From assembly GCA_015178975.1 (NCBI GenBank), contig WHVD01000126.1, positions 62,001 through 126,000 of the forward strand: a stretch of DNA of 64,000 nucleotides, in the 5' to 3' direction. Source of the stretch: Hysterangium stoloniferum (Eukaryota > Basidiomycota > Agaricomycetes > Hysterangiales > Hysterangiaceae). Shown here piece by piece: positions 48,261 through 60,145 of this stretch. The translations under genes and the position numbers were made by a program. Within the stretch, counting starts at the first letter, position 1. Each line of letters starts with the position of its first letter. The notes below the pieces were generated by a model. It was not told the DNA's origin, did no database searches, and saw only the letters and a list, made by a program, of their open reading frames with translations.

Positions 48261-48730
48261 TAGGGTCAGGATGTCGGCTTCATCTTATGTGCTGCGCCTC
48301 TACACAAACGCTCAAAGTCCTTAATTTCAGAATGCTTACGATGGAAGATATGGATATTCAGAGTTCCGAAGAGTTCCGAATATCGAGCGTACAGAAAGAC
48401 AGGAGGAGGAATAAGAAACTAAGTCGATATCAGATCTAAGGTAAAGTACAAATTCGTGGAAACTAATATAAGTCTACTCGTTATTGTACTACAAACTAAG
48501 ACCATAATAAGATGGAAATGGAAGTATTCTTAAAACGGAAATACAATAAGACATATGAGGGAGATAATATTCCGAAACGGGAATATAACAAACAAACGAG
48601 TGAATACTTGTCAACGGACAAATTACCAAATGCGGAACAAGGGAAGAATGTGGATGATACGGTAACTATGATGTTCTGTAGTTGGAGATCAGAAGTCAGA
48701 TATTGAAACATCCGGGAATGGGTCGTAACA
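48261..48730 (-). mobile_element. LTR (family X), inverted
   Basis: Reverse complement starts TGTTACGACCCATTCCC and carries GCGCAGCACATAAGATGAAG near its end. It is the CpG-rich counterpart of 35099-36277. The left edge is approximate, because the end bases do not match a clean CA. Confidence 0.65.
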
Positions 48731-50140
48731 ATGCCCATAGGCTTATCATAATGAAGTATTTGGTCGATCAAAGGGATTTGCAACTGTTACACACCTTATT
48801 GGTCATGAACAACAATGATTATGACAATGAAAAGGCAGGAACTCATCTGATCACCTTGTGGTGGAGTGCTAAACTTTGTGAAGCAAAGACTGAAAGTGAC
48901 AGTAAGCTGGTATTGGCTAAATGTATAAAGGTGGGAGACCCATGTGGGATTTGAGACACAAAAATGTAGGAGCTCTGTTTTGGCTGGTTTGGATTTGAGA
49001 AAGTATTTGGAATATCACACTTTTGATATAGTTTCAACACTACCTCATTTCCTATCAAGATGTGTGGTAAGAATGCGACACATCAAATTAAATAATCCAA
49101 GTACTCCAATCACATATATGTTCAGGGATGCCAACATTGCTGAGTTCTTTGGCTACAGCAACATACAAGAGAATGTACTTTTCAAGTTTTCTGTAATCCA
49201 GGCTCTGAACTTGCCTCCCCATGAGTTGAGCTGGAATCTATAAGTGCTGAGAAAACAAATTTCAGGATCATATGAGAAATAAGTTTAACAAAAAATGAGT
49301 CAGAGTTCAAAAGAGCAGATGTATTAAGATGAGTAAACTCATGAATGCATGGAGAGGTAATGCAACCCCCAACCTGCATAGAGTCTGTGGGGTTGCTTAC
49401 TCTTTTTTTGGATCAGAAGCTGGTTTGTCCTTCAATGGGGATTCCATGGAGGGAGTCTTGGCTACACAACCTTTTGCAGAGTTTGCTTTTGCCAATGGAC
49501 ATTCTGGAACTTGATGACCAGGTTTTCCACATAAGAGACAAGGCTATTGTCCATACAATGCGGCCTTTCTTGTGGGGTAAGTTTGCCATCAGGTCCGAGC
49601 TTGCCTGTAAGGTCAGGTTTTTCTGGTTTATTTACTATGTGATTGAGAGTGATATTGGAGAAAGTGCTGTAAGCACTGATGCTTGATTCTCTGTCTTATG
49701 TCAAGAGAAGTGTGTTATACAACAATCCAGATCCATTACCTTTACCTCTCTTTTCTCTTGCTTTTTCAACTCTCTTTCTATATTTTAATATTGAATGTTC
49801 TAGATCATCATCTACATCCATAATATAGCCATCCTCATCTTTAATAGTGCGATTATTTTTATCTGTCATAATAATATGACCCTCAGTTGTAATAATAATC
49901 TCATCACCATCTTCATTTATAATAACATCACCATCTTCATCTATAGTAATATCCTTATCTTCATCTGTATTAATATCCTTATCTTCATCCTTATTTTCTA
50001 TAGTATTCATTTGTTTCTTTCCTTTATTCTTTGGAATCCAATTGGAACTCCAATTGAGACTTGATTTTGGCTTTATGCCATTATCTATAATATCTTCTAC
50101 CTTTGTCACAACTGTCACAAGTCACAATATTGTCACAAAC
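48731..50140. other. AT-rich region with an acidic low-complexity minus-strand ORF
   Basis: No known family. Minus-strand frame 50118-49696 (140 codons, no obvious partner exons) encodes repeated Asp/Glu/Ile motifs such as DEDKDI and DEDGDVII, made by a TCATC-rich tandem array on the plus strand. Plus frames at 48944-49243 and 49345-49686 are open but unrecognised. Probably degraded transposon sequence. Confidence 0.35.
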
Positions 50141-52405
50141 AATCAAAGGTAATATTCGACAATTCTTCGACAAATACTTCTGTGAGTTCTCACGACTGGT
50201 AATAGCCTCTTACTTCATTGACAGGGCGAATATATACTTCGTCGAATGAGGCTTTTGAGTTCGATTAGTAGAATATTATTCGACTTTATTGAAGAATAAT
50301 CGATTTGTGACAGTATATTTCGACTATCAACTGTTAATGAAGCCCAGGACGCGATCTGAGACTACCAAAGCATCAAGTTCCACAGCACTCCAATCTGTGG
50401 CTCCCACTCCTTCGCTGAGAGTTATTCGGCCATCATGAGTTCCAGTTTCTCCTTTGACTAAAACTTGACAAGCTATGATGTCTTTAACTCGAGAACCTGA
50501 AGAAGTTCGAGAAGAGCTGATCTTGCCAATTCAAGAATCCGAATCTCCTTTAATGCCTTTGCCCGAATCTCCACCTCCCGAACCTGTTACATCTGAAGAT
50601 GAAACAATGTTATGACATTTCGGAGATGCGCTCGGAAAAGTATTGAAGGACCAGATGTCTTCGAAGGAGCCCAAAATCACAGTGAATAAGCCTGAAGAGT
50701 TTACTGGAGAAGAACCTTTGATGTTGAAGAATTTTATCGCTCAATGCGAGATGTGTAAGAATATGCGGCAGGTTTCCATGTGGGTGAAGGGGTGACAAAA
50801 CCCTTAACGAAATACATCCGATGACTAAGCTACTGTACAGTATGAGACCATCAAGCTCAACGGCTTGCAACATATCCTAATAAATCCCAACAAGATGGTC
50901 TTTCGATCTCGACCAAAATTGTTCGAATCCGATCAATCGAAAATTACAATGGTAACTTTGTATTTCCGGAAAACGGCTCAAGAGTGGTGGCAACCTTTTT
51001 TATTAAATCCCCCAATTCCTCCGCCATCTTTGCTTGTGGATTATCTCGATTTTCTAGATGAATTATATGCTCAGTTTGGAGAAATTGATGCAGAAGGAGA
51101 AGCCGAAGAAAAACTTGATAATCTTCAAATGAAAGCTCATCATCATGTTGCGAAGTATTCAATTCAATTTACAAGTCTCACTGCTCAAACTCGATATGAC
51201 AAATTCGCTTTACAATGACGATTTTATAAAGGACTTCCAAATTGAATTAAGGATGAAATAGTGAAGCTTCAAGTTCAGCCTGAAAGTTTTGCTGAACTGC
51301 AAACAGCTGCCCTTCGACTCAATTCTTACTATTGGATGTGAGAGAATGAATGACAATGCGAAACAGAATCAAGTTCGACTCTGCGAAGATTTGAAAAAAG
51401 ACAGTCGGCAATGCCTACGACTTATCTTTCGACATCACAAACACCTTCAACTTCAAAACCGACAACTTTGACTTCAAGAACATTTAGGCCTTCGACTCAA
51501 GCAAAACCATCTTCGACAATTTTAGGACCTGATGGATGATTACTTCCTGCCGAACGAGACAGAAGATTTAAAGAAGGGTTATGTATACTATGTGGAGAGA
51601 AAGGCCATTCAGCGAGGGATTGCCCGAAAAGAAAAATTTGTCAAATTGCAAAAGGACGAATCGTTGAAGTCCAAGATTCGACAACTCAATCCGACCAGTC
51701 GAATCAAACATCGAATGTTAATTCGGAAAATTGAAAAGGGATACTCTTCAGGTGTGTGAAGAGTATTGAAGAAAACTCGATCATGCCGAAGAATATTCCT
51801 GTGTAATATTACGAGCGGTAACAATTTCTGATTCTTTAATTATTGAACTTAAATCAAAAAAAATTCCGAAAATGAAAGCATTAATTGATTCAGGATCTAG
51901 TCATCTTTTTATGGACAAAACGTTTGCACGACAAAATAATCTATCTTTCGATCAATTAAAAAATTCGTTATCATTAAAATTAATCGACGGATCGACTCTG
52001 ACATCAGGACAAATCACGTATACGACTATGTTACAAGTTTACTTTCCATCCAGGCAAATTCAAGAATTACAATTCTTTTTAACTAATCTCGACTCGTCTT
52101 GTCAAGTGGTATTAGGACTCAACTGGCTGAAGCAATACAATCCTGCGATTGACTGGCGATCTGGCCATATATCATTCGAACCTACTTCGACACCTTCGAC
52201 AAATCTGAATATGATTCAACTGTCAATCGAAACATTATCGGAAGAGAAGCATGCTTCGACCTTGGTGAGTCATTCATCGACATCTGAGAAATCTGTGAAG
52301 AATCGAAATCCGAGACTGTCAATCCAAATATCAACATAGTCAATCAGAAGACTTTCTTACGAGCTGCAAAAGCAAAAGACTCTCAAACCTTTGTGGTCTT
52401 TACTA

Positions 52406-54413
52406 CAGTGACTCAAAAAACCCTTCGCATGTTTTGTACTTTAGACTTACAGTAGGCAACAAAACCCTTACAATGTTTTGTACTTTTTGAAAGACATGGC
52501 TATTCCTCCAGAAATAAATTCTGTAAAATGCCGAAAATATTATGTAATATACTTCAACATCATACCTTCCAGAAATGCACAGCCACAAGGCACCACATCG
52601 TTATTTGGTAAGTCCACATCACAACACAAACCAATAGCTCATTGTAAGGGTTTTGTTGCACATTTTTAAAGTTCAAAATAGGTCCTAGTCACATGACTTT
52701 GTTTATAAAGTTCAACAATGTCATGTGACCACTCTTCCTCAATGTATATAAGATGAAAGCAACCAGTTGGAATCCCACAATCACCCTACTCACAATGTAA
52801 AAGCTCTCCTCCAGCCAAATCCAATATGTTCTTACTCTACTTGACTCTGGCATTTCTGGAGCTTAAATATGTTACCAAACTCATCTCAGCAGTGCCACCA
52901 TCAGTTGTATTTGCTCTGAGCATTGCCCTGACCTCCCCAAATGCTCTGGTGGCCATCCTACAAAGCTTACCACAGCCAATGTTGCCTATGCTAGAAGAAT
53001 AATTTGCATGGGGAAGGTTGATAATGCCGGCAACCAAGAAACTTATAGACATCATCAACACTCCTTGTGACTTCACAAACAGTGCATCACCACCTCAAAA
53101 CTATAGGCATGAGGACTGTGGTAAAGAGAAAAAGGCCACTTCTCAAAGTATAAATATATGGTCTTTAGCAACCAGCAATGCTCCAATTCCCAAAATGCAC
53201 ACTTTGTCTCTTGCCAGCCAGAATCATATCCTCTCATTGCTTGATATTGGCCATTCAGCTAGCCACATTGCAGCTTTTACTGGTCATAGCATTTTCACAG
53301 TCTCTAAGCTTCACTCTAAGCATTGTTCTCATCTCTCTAAGTCCATTGGTGGTCATCCCTCAAAGCTTTCCCCTACCAACATTCACTATGCACAGCACCT
53401 CATCAGCTCTGGGAAGGCTGACACTGCTGTTGATGTGTCCAAAGCTCTTAGGAGTGTCACCAACCAGTTCATCTGCACCCAAACTGTGTACAATAGTCTT
53501 AATATGGTTGGGAATGCCTCAATAACCCTTCTAATGTTTGGTACTTCAGATTTACATCCCTGATAACTCAGAGAATAAAAATGCAAAAATATCAAAGATA
53601 TTTGTGAATATGCTCTATCATATCTATATTATGGAAATACAGTGCCATTACGTAAGCTCCAAATATGGAAATACTACAAATATTTATATATAGGAGACTT
53701 ATTGGAAGGGATTTTTTGTGAGGTTTGGAGAAGGATTTGTGATGTTATGGGCTACATGCTGTGGGAAGGACCTGGGTATTCTTTCAAGATAGATGAGAGG
53801 ATGGATGGGGACCTTTATCTTAAGATTATAGAGAAGGACCTTCAAGCCAGCTTCAGCTATTATAGAAAATATGTGGGTGATGTCATCTTTCAGCAAGATC
53901 ATGACCTTGAACATACCTGCAAGAAGGCCCAGACTTGGTTTCAAGATAATGATTTCAATGTTCTCCAATGGCCAGCACAGTCTCCAGACCTCAACCCCAT
54001 TGAACACTTGTGGGACTATGAAAAGAGGAGGCTAAGGGATACTGGTGTTGTGGGAGAGGGTGGAGGAGGAGTGGAACAAGATTGATGCAGAGGTGTGTCA
54101 GAATTTGATTGAGACTATGCCTAGGAGGGTTGTAGCTGTGTTGAAGGCAAAGGGTGGCTATACTAAGTACTAAATATAAGTAGTTTTGTGGGTCAGAGTG
54201 GTCAGCAAAAAAACCCTTCACATGAGTCTCTTGTATATAAATATTTGTAATATTTCCATATTTGGAGTTTATGTAATGGCATCATACTTCCATATTCTAG
54301 ATATGATAGAGCATATTCACAAATACTTTTGATATTTTTGCATTTTTATTCTTTGAGTTATCAGGGATATAAGTCTGAAGGGTGAAACATGTGAAGGGTT
54401 TTTTGAGTCACTG
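52406..54413 (+). mobile_element. Tc1-like element C in gypsy pol, TA duplication
   Basis: Starts CAGTGACTCAAAAAACCC and ends GGGTTTTTTGAGTCACTG; TA at 52404-52405 and 54414-54415. A piece of TIR sequence also occurs inside (53525-53695), and a smaller pair of inverted ends (CAACAAAACCCTTACAATG near 52456 and its complement near 52645) marks another inserted or rearranged copy. The element is a composite of related copies. Confidence 0.8.
53196..54173 (+). pseudogene. Tc1-like DD34E transposase, split by a TIR fragment
   Basis: N-terminal part 53196-53520 (ASQNHILSLLDIGHSASHI, GGHPSKLSPTNIH) closely resembles element A. It stops where TIR-like sequence begins at 53525. The C-terminal part resumes near 53700 and holds VIFQQDHDLEHT (His-containing variant after the Asp) and SPDLNPIEHLW. 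The first catalytic Asp region is missing. A frameshift lies near 54050. Inactive. Confidence 0.8.
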
Positions 54414-55540
54414 TATAAGGCCTCTGGTGCAAAAACTACGACTTCGACTTCATTCGACATACCGAACGTTCTGACCAAATATTCCGACTTCTCAGACATT
54501 TTCGACAAAAAGGAAGCTGAAGCTTTACCTCAACATCGAAGTTATGATCACGCTATCCCATTAGAAGAAGGAACTATTCCACCTATGGGCCCGATCTATT
54601 TGTTATCCGAGACAGAACTTCAAGTGCTATGAGAATATCTCCAAGAGAACCTTTCAAAGAAGTTTATTCAATCGTCGCAATCTCCTGCCGGTGCACCAAT
54701 TTTATTCGTTAAGAAAAAAGATGGAGGCCTACGACTTTGCGTTGACTATCGAGGACTTAATAAAATTACACGGAAAAATCAATATCCACTTCCTTTAATT
54801 CCAGATCTTTTGGATCGACTTTGAACGGCGAAATATTTTATGAAAATTGATCTCCGAGGTGCCTATAATTTAGTTAGGATTGCTCCAGGTGACGAGTGGA
54901 AAACAGCCTTTCGGACTCGATATGGATCTTTCGAATATTTGGTCATGCCTTTTGGACTATGCAACGCTCCGGCAACTTTTCAACAATTAATGAATGAAAT
55001 ATTTTCAGATTTACTTGATATTTGGGTAATTATCTATCTCGACGATATACTAATATTTTCCGACAATCTTGAAGAACATTTACGACATGTTTGAGAAGTT
55101 CTTTGACGGCTTTGACAAAATCGATTATTTGCAAAACCCTAAAAATGTGAATTTCATAAAACCAGTGTCGAGTTTCTAGGATATGTTATTTCTCCTCAAG
55201 GCGTATATATGGATGAAGAAAAAATCAAAGTTATTCAAGACTGGCCTGAACCACAAAAAGTCTGTGACATTCAATCATTTTTAGGATTCACGAATTTCTA
55301 TCGAAGATTTATTCCAAGTTATTCTGAAATTGTTTTACCACTGACTCGACTTACTCAAAAAAAGGTTCAATGGCATTTCGATGAAAAATGTCGACATGCA
55401 TTTAACTATTTAAAAAAAAAAATTACTACAGCTCCGATTTTAATTCATTGGAATCCAGACTATAAACCCATACTCGAAACTGATGCTTCTGATCATGCCA
55501 TAGCTTCAATATTTTCTATGGAGGATAACCGAAAACTTTA

Positions 55541-56790
55541 AAAGTTGTTTATCCACTAAAGTATATATATTTATATTGTTTGTTGTAAAATTAATATTTA
55601 ATCAAATTCAGCCTATCAGATAATATTCTGGAGAATAAGGAAATATTAATATTTATCTTGTATCTGACAAAAGTTAGTCAAACAAACTGTGAAGAGTCGA
55701 TAGATTCTGACCGTTCAATATATGAAGTATAGTGTTTATTCAACTACTATTAGCAGGTATTGACCGTTCAGTGCAATACTGTAGATTACTAGACTGACAG
55801 TACTAGCAAGGAGACACGCTACGTGTCACAAGAGCAACTGTACAGTTGCTCTTGATGGCTAGAATGAGAGAATGAAAGAGTTGACCTTTACGGTACAACT
55901 CGTAGCTAGACATAAAATAGATAATCAACGAGAGGCTGAATATCTAAAGTAAAGAGATAGTAGCACGAGTCGACTATAGTGTCGACGAGTGCAAAGACCT
56001 TAGAGTGGAACTCGACCTTCACAGTTTGAGTTCAAAGTCTGTTAGTATGTGAGAAAATGCTACCTTTATAGGTAGTTGAGACGTTACCCTTGACACCTCT
56101 CGCTATTTGACATCTGGGTCGTTTACGAGGTGGTGTCTGCTGGGTAAAAAGATGTCTGTCTTTTGGCGCCAAGAGTGCCCATACGTATACACAAAGCTTC
56201 GAACTACGAAATAAGGGTATGCTCGAAATATAGAAAGAATGTAAATGAAGGAAATAAAAATAAATAATAAAGTACTATAATCCAACTATTATTCCTCAGT
56301 CCAATTATGCATATATGCATACCCTTCACACAAACATATATACATAGATTATCCTTTTGGGGATAAATTCCACAACATGGATTGGTTGGCCAGATAGTTC
56401 TGGTTAACTTTCTAAACCAAATAAATTTAAATTATATGAACTATATTTGAAAGTTTGCATAATATACAAGAGAATCCATCTTATCCAAAAGATTAAGTCA
56501 TAACCCGAGTAATTTTGGTTAACTATAATGTTTGTGGACATTTTAAAAGTCATGGAGATACTAGAGAATGCATTTTATCCCAAAGATTAGGTAACAACCC
56601 AGATACAATAATCTCGTATAACCATGATATTTGTGCATATTTTAAGGGAGTGTACAAGTCTTAAAGATGAAGTTTTGGGTTAATGAAATATAAATCCCTA
56701 AAACATGTAGTCATAGCCAGGAGAAATAGTCTCACTTGAAAATATGAGGACTTTTTCATAAAATTTTGTGTATTCAATGAATTGTGACTA
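55541..56790 (-). mobile_element. Copy of the 43459-43979 insertion, inverted, split by an LTR
   Basis: 55541-55687 and 56331-56790 together match, inverted, the 521-bp insertion at 43459-43979 (shared TTTATCCACTAAAGTATATATA and AATATGAGGA near the ends). This copy is somewhat longer because of an internal duplication around 56470-56640. It marks the point where the gypsy RNase H stops. Confidence 0.6.
55688..56330 (+). mobile_element. Solo LTR (family Y), TSD CAAAC
   Basis: 643 bp, TGTGAAGAG to CCCTTCACA (TGTGA/TCACA), CAAAC at 55683-55687 and 56331-56335. The cleanest copy of family Y and the reference for its ends. Confidence 0.93.
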
Positions 56791-56799
56791 TCCTCCCAT

Positions 56800-57180
56800 C
56801 AGCTGAAATAATTGGTATCCTCCTGCATGGGCTCCCTCAAAGGGATTGTCATGTATCAGCTTGAGTATGGTAGGTGTTATATTGTTGGGAATGCAGATCC
56901 ACTTTTCCAGTCCAAATCTCAGAAGTATAACAGTTTACTCTTGCTGACAAAATAGAGTAGTTACCATGTTTGGGGAAGTAGAGTCATTAGCATAGTGATT
57001 TCTGAAGGCTGGGTCTTTCTGATGCCTGTCGCAGAGCTCCTTAGCATATTTCTCATCAATTTCTATAAGTACATTGAGAGTTCAATGAAGTGAAGTCTAA
57101 TTCATCCATTTTGTCATCCCTGGGAAGGTTGTGAAAATCCCACTCTGTGTGAGGCACTTCCTCTTTTGTCCTGATAGGTT
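56800..57180 (-). pseudogene. Gypsy pol relic before the integrase zinc-binding region, minus strand
   Basis: The minus strand reads a stop-broken frame with TKEEVPHTEWDFHN, KYAKELCDRHQKDPAF and ILKLIHDNPFEGAHAGGY. The last has the His-x(n)-His layout of the retroelement integrase zinc-binding region. Short and degenerate. Confidence 0.5.
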
Positions 57181-57189
57181 CGACTAGTG

Positions 57190-58860
57190 TGAAGGGTATG
57201 CTTTTACCATAGTTTCATTGTGGTAAAACACTTTGATCACAGCGAGACCTCGCAAGAGTCAAACGACTCTAATGATTCTTTCCGTCTTCCTTCAAATCCG
57301 AATCAGAGTGCACCCTTCTTAAAGATATCTGGTCACAGTACCATGGAGAACACTGAGCACAGCATGCCCGCGAATGGTCCGAGCCTTGTCCCCGCATGTG
57401 AGCTCACATTATATCATATATACGCACTCGACTTTGACGGATTCTGACTATGCTCGTACAGCCACTCACTATACCATGCTTGACCATGACAGGTCTGGAA
57501 TTAACAATCAATACTCGTCGGGGAGAGCCATCTCTGTGGCAAATGTTCATGCTCAAGGTGTAATGTATGCATACATAGGCGAGGAGGGGACTGCTTTTGC
57601 TGGTACATGCTACATTTGATAAATCATGTCTTTTATTGATATCGAGATGGAATTTTAAGGACCTCGCAATTCATCCCTCCCTTCATACACAGTTAATAAT
57701 CTTAATTTTTCGGGATACCCGATGACTGGTAAGCCCTCAGTGCTCGGCCGCTTTTATGTGATGTCTCTGACGGCCCGTCTGGAGATGGTTTACTTGACAA
57801 TGACGGGGGGTGGCTATCTATTCTGACAATGCTATTGGTAAATAATCTGTCTTTTTGCGATTCACGGGCTCATGCACATGTTGTGTTAAACAGGTTCTGA
57901 TCCGCAAATGGAGACCCTTCTTGTTTCCAGAGGCGGTCTAGGTCAGCCACAGTTCTTTTCAACATTGATAGATTAACATTAGTGAAATTTATTATATTCA
58001 GATGGTACCGCGGCCGTTAGCTACATTCAAATGTTGCCCTACATGTCCGACACTGCGATTTCGGTACGTAAGATGAGTTATTTTTCAGGCGTCAAATATT
58101 CAAAGCACTGAGCCTAGGCAACTCCTAATATCAGTACCCCACCTTTGAACCCTGGGGCCGACGCCGTTGTAAAGAAAGAACACAACATTGTTCCGCTTCC
58201 CGAAATCTGCATCGCGCAGAGATGTAGTAAAATGCCCGGAGATAAGTCATGCATCTGTAAAGGAGTAAAGAGGCGACCAAGCAAACAGTTGCAAAAAATC
58301 ATATGTGTCAACTGGTACGCCTCTCGCAACCTAGTGTTGGTCTGTTTTTCGAACTGTGAACAGCAGGGAGGCATTCACGACCATCAAAAATGCTAAGCGA
58401 CACGTGAATCATTCCGAGACAGTGCACCAGTGTTCGAAATGGTCAGTTGTGACATTTATCTCCAGTGTCGGTCGTTAATAGAGTGCAATCGCAGTCACGG
58501 CTTTTCTGCGCGCAAGGACCAGCGTATTGAACATGAGAAGAAATGTGACGGGACTCTGAGACAAAGGAAAGGCAGACGAGGCTGAATTCAAACTTGCTAC
58601 AATTGAAAACTGAGGGGACAATGATACTTTTGTACTCGATGCATCCTATGCCAATACTATGCTATTATAACGTCTTTTATTCATACCTTCATGGAATTGT
58701 CTGTTGACGTTGACTCGAGCAAGTCAAATACGCCTGAACTATCAATATCTGTGTGGATTGCCTGTTGAAATATTTTATATTCGAGTTATTTCCTCGCGCT
58801 TATGGAGTTGCAACTTGTTGTAGTAATACCGTTGCTTGGTAATCTCAATGCTACCGCATA
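57190..58860. other. Intergenic DNA, possible gene relic
   Basis: More CpG-containing than the transposon zone. Small plus frames (57220-57447, 57374-57619) and a plus segment near 57890-58060 look codon-like but cannot be joined into a gene. No domain was recognised. Confidence 0.35.
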
Positions 58861-58865
58861 CCACT

Positions 58866-58944
58866 GTACAAGGCTGTGACCCGTGGGGGGGCAAGCCCCC
58901 ACCATGCTACCACCCACAACTATACTCGGTCGCTTCGCGACCTG
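58866..58944 (+). repeat. Two-hairpin module, copy 1
   Basis: Contains a 58883-58902 stem-loop (GTGGGGG...CCCCCAC around GGCAAG) and a 58928-58942 stem-loop (GGTCGC-TTC-GCGACC), joined by CACAACTATACTC-type sequence. Followed by CTGA, which fits the CTRR end of a plus-oriented Helitron. Copy 2 is at 59874-59952. Confidence 0.75.
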
Positions 58945-58945
58945 A

Positions 58946-60145
58946 TAGATAAACACTACATTATATCTGTCTTGGAATAGAATTTTCAAATACTTGATCA
59001 TATAACCTTTGTATTACCTTCTGTGACCATGTCATATTGAGGGCTTCTGTACATTCCAGCTTCCCATTTATTCTCATTCAGAGACTTATTTTAAAGTGAT
59101 TAAAGTTTACATTATTTAGAATTATATACATTATATATTTTTGTAAATTCACTGAACCTAAAAAACATAAGTCAGTCTCCTTTTGGAACCTTGCTGAATA
59201 CTTACTCATGGATCAATAATAACATTCTTAAATACTACATATTTGGCTTGGAATAGTGTTTTCATTCTTCCTCAATTTGTTTCTCTTCATACCCCACTTT
59301 CTTTCCATTCCACTCATGTCTGTCATTGAATCTTTTAGTATAAATTATTGTCTTGTATTCTACTAATCTCCAGTTCAAACATTGATTTAGAACCTTTGGG
59401 TTAAGAACCACATTGTTCAGGCCCCTATGTGTATTTTCAACCTATATATACTGTCCTCTGGCATTGCGATACCCAACAACACACCCACTTAATGATTCCT
59501 TTTCCAGCCACTCTATCTCAGTTCTGTTTTAATGACATTCCATTATTCCTTGCATCACTTTACCATATGATTTGCCACCTCACAATATTTATCTTTTTTC
59601 TGTTACATTGTATTCCTTTTTTAATATCCTGTTTTGTTTCCCAATTTCCTTTGTTCTGTTAATATCAGATCTCCATTTTCAGCTCTGTGCTTTATAAAAC
59701 CCCATCATATACACTACTACCCTTCAGTTTGAATATTAACTCAGGTACCCATTTAGAATACCCATCTCATGTTTAGAAGCTGATGGAATAATATTGTACC
59801 TTCATTTGTTTTAAAGTATTATTCTAATAATATCTTTAAACATTACATCAGCAGTCATATCTGTCTTGGAATAGTACAAGGCTGTGACCCATGGGGGGCA
59901 AGCCCCCACCACACTACCACCCCACAACTTTACTCGGTCGCTTCGCGACCTGGTGGATCAATAATAATCAATAATAATGTCTTTAAACATACATCAACAG
60001 CCATATCTTATTCTGATTCAGAGACTTATTTTAAAGTGATTAAAGTTTACATTATTCAGAATTATATACATTATACACATTTGTAAATTCACTGAACCTA
60101 AAAAACATAAGTCAGTCTCCTTTTGGAATGTTACTGAATACTTAC
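58946..60145 (-). mobile_element. Helitron 3'-end relics in tandem
   Basis: About 59077-59280 repeats 60012-60230 almost base for base; that includes the end of the Helitron coding sequence and its 3' flank. A third short piece of the coding end is at 59825-59873. Thus truncated Helitron ends are stacked downstream of the large gene. Also includes a pyrimidine-rich non-coding stretch (59290-59780). Confidence 0.65.
59874..59952 (+). repeat. Two-hairpin module, copy 2
   Basis: Same layout as 58866-58944: hairpin 59892-59909 (TGGGGG/CCCCCA) and hairpin 59936-59950 (GGTCGCTTCGCGACC), followed by CTGG. It interrupts a Helitron coding-end relic right after ATCTGTCTTGGAATAG. Confidence 0.75.

Larger units (their letters stand above)
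50141..55535 (+). pseudogene. Ty3/gypsy retroelement gag-pol, partial, with Tc1 insertion and stops
   Basis: In order: leader (50141-50600), gag-like region (about 50640-51340, with FRKTAQEWWQPFL), a CCHC zinc knuckle near 51582-51625 (C-x2-C-x4-H-x4-C), aspartic protease (51872-52339, ALIDSGSSHLF), the Tc1 element at 52406-54413, then reverse transcriptase (about 54430-55330; [37 protein letters not shown] at 55035) and the start of RNase H ([10 protein letters not shown]). Sequence stops matching near 55535; the rest of RNase H and the integrase are absent. Five TGA stops in the RT frame (54630, 54822, 55092, 55104, 55113) sit where CGA is expected. Inactive. Confidence 0.85.

Noticed and set aside
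49876..50064. 62-codon Ile/Phe-rich ORF
   Set aside because: Complement of the acidic low-complexity repeat, not a real membrane protein.
58145..58396. 83-codon Cys-containing ORF
   Set aside because: Lacks an ATG near its start, no recognisable Cys pattern, and sits in non-coding DNA.
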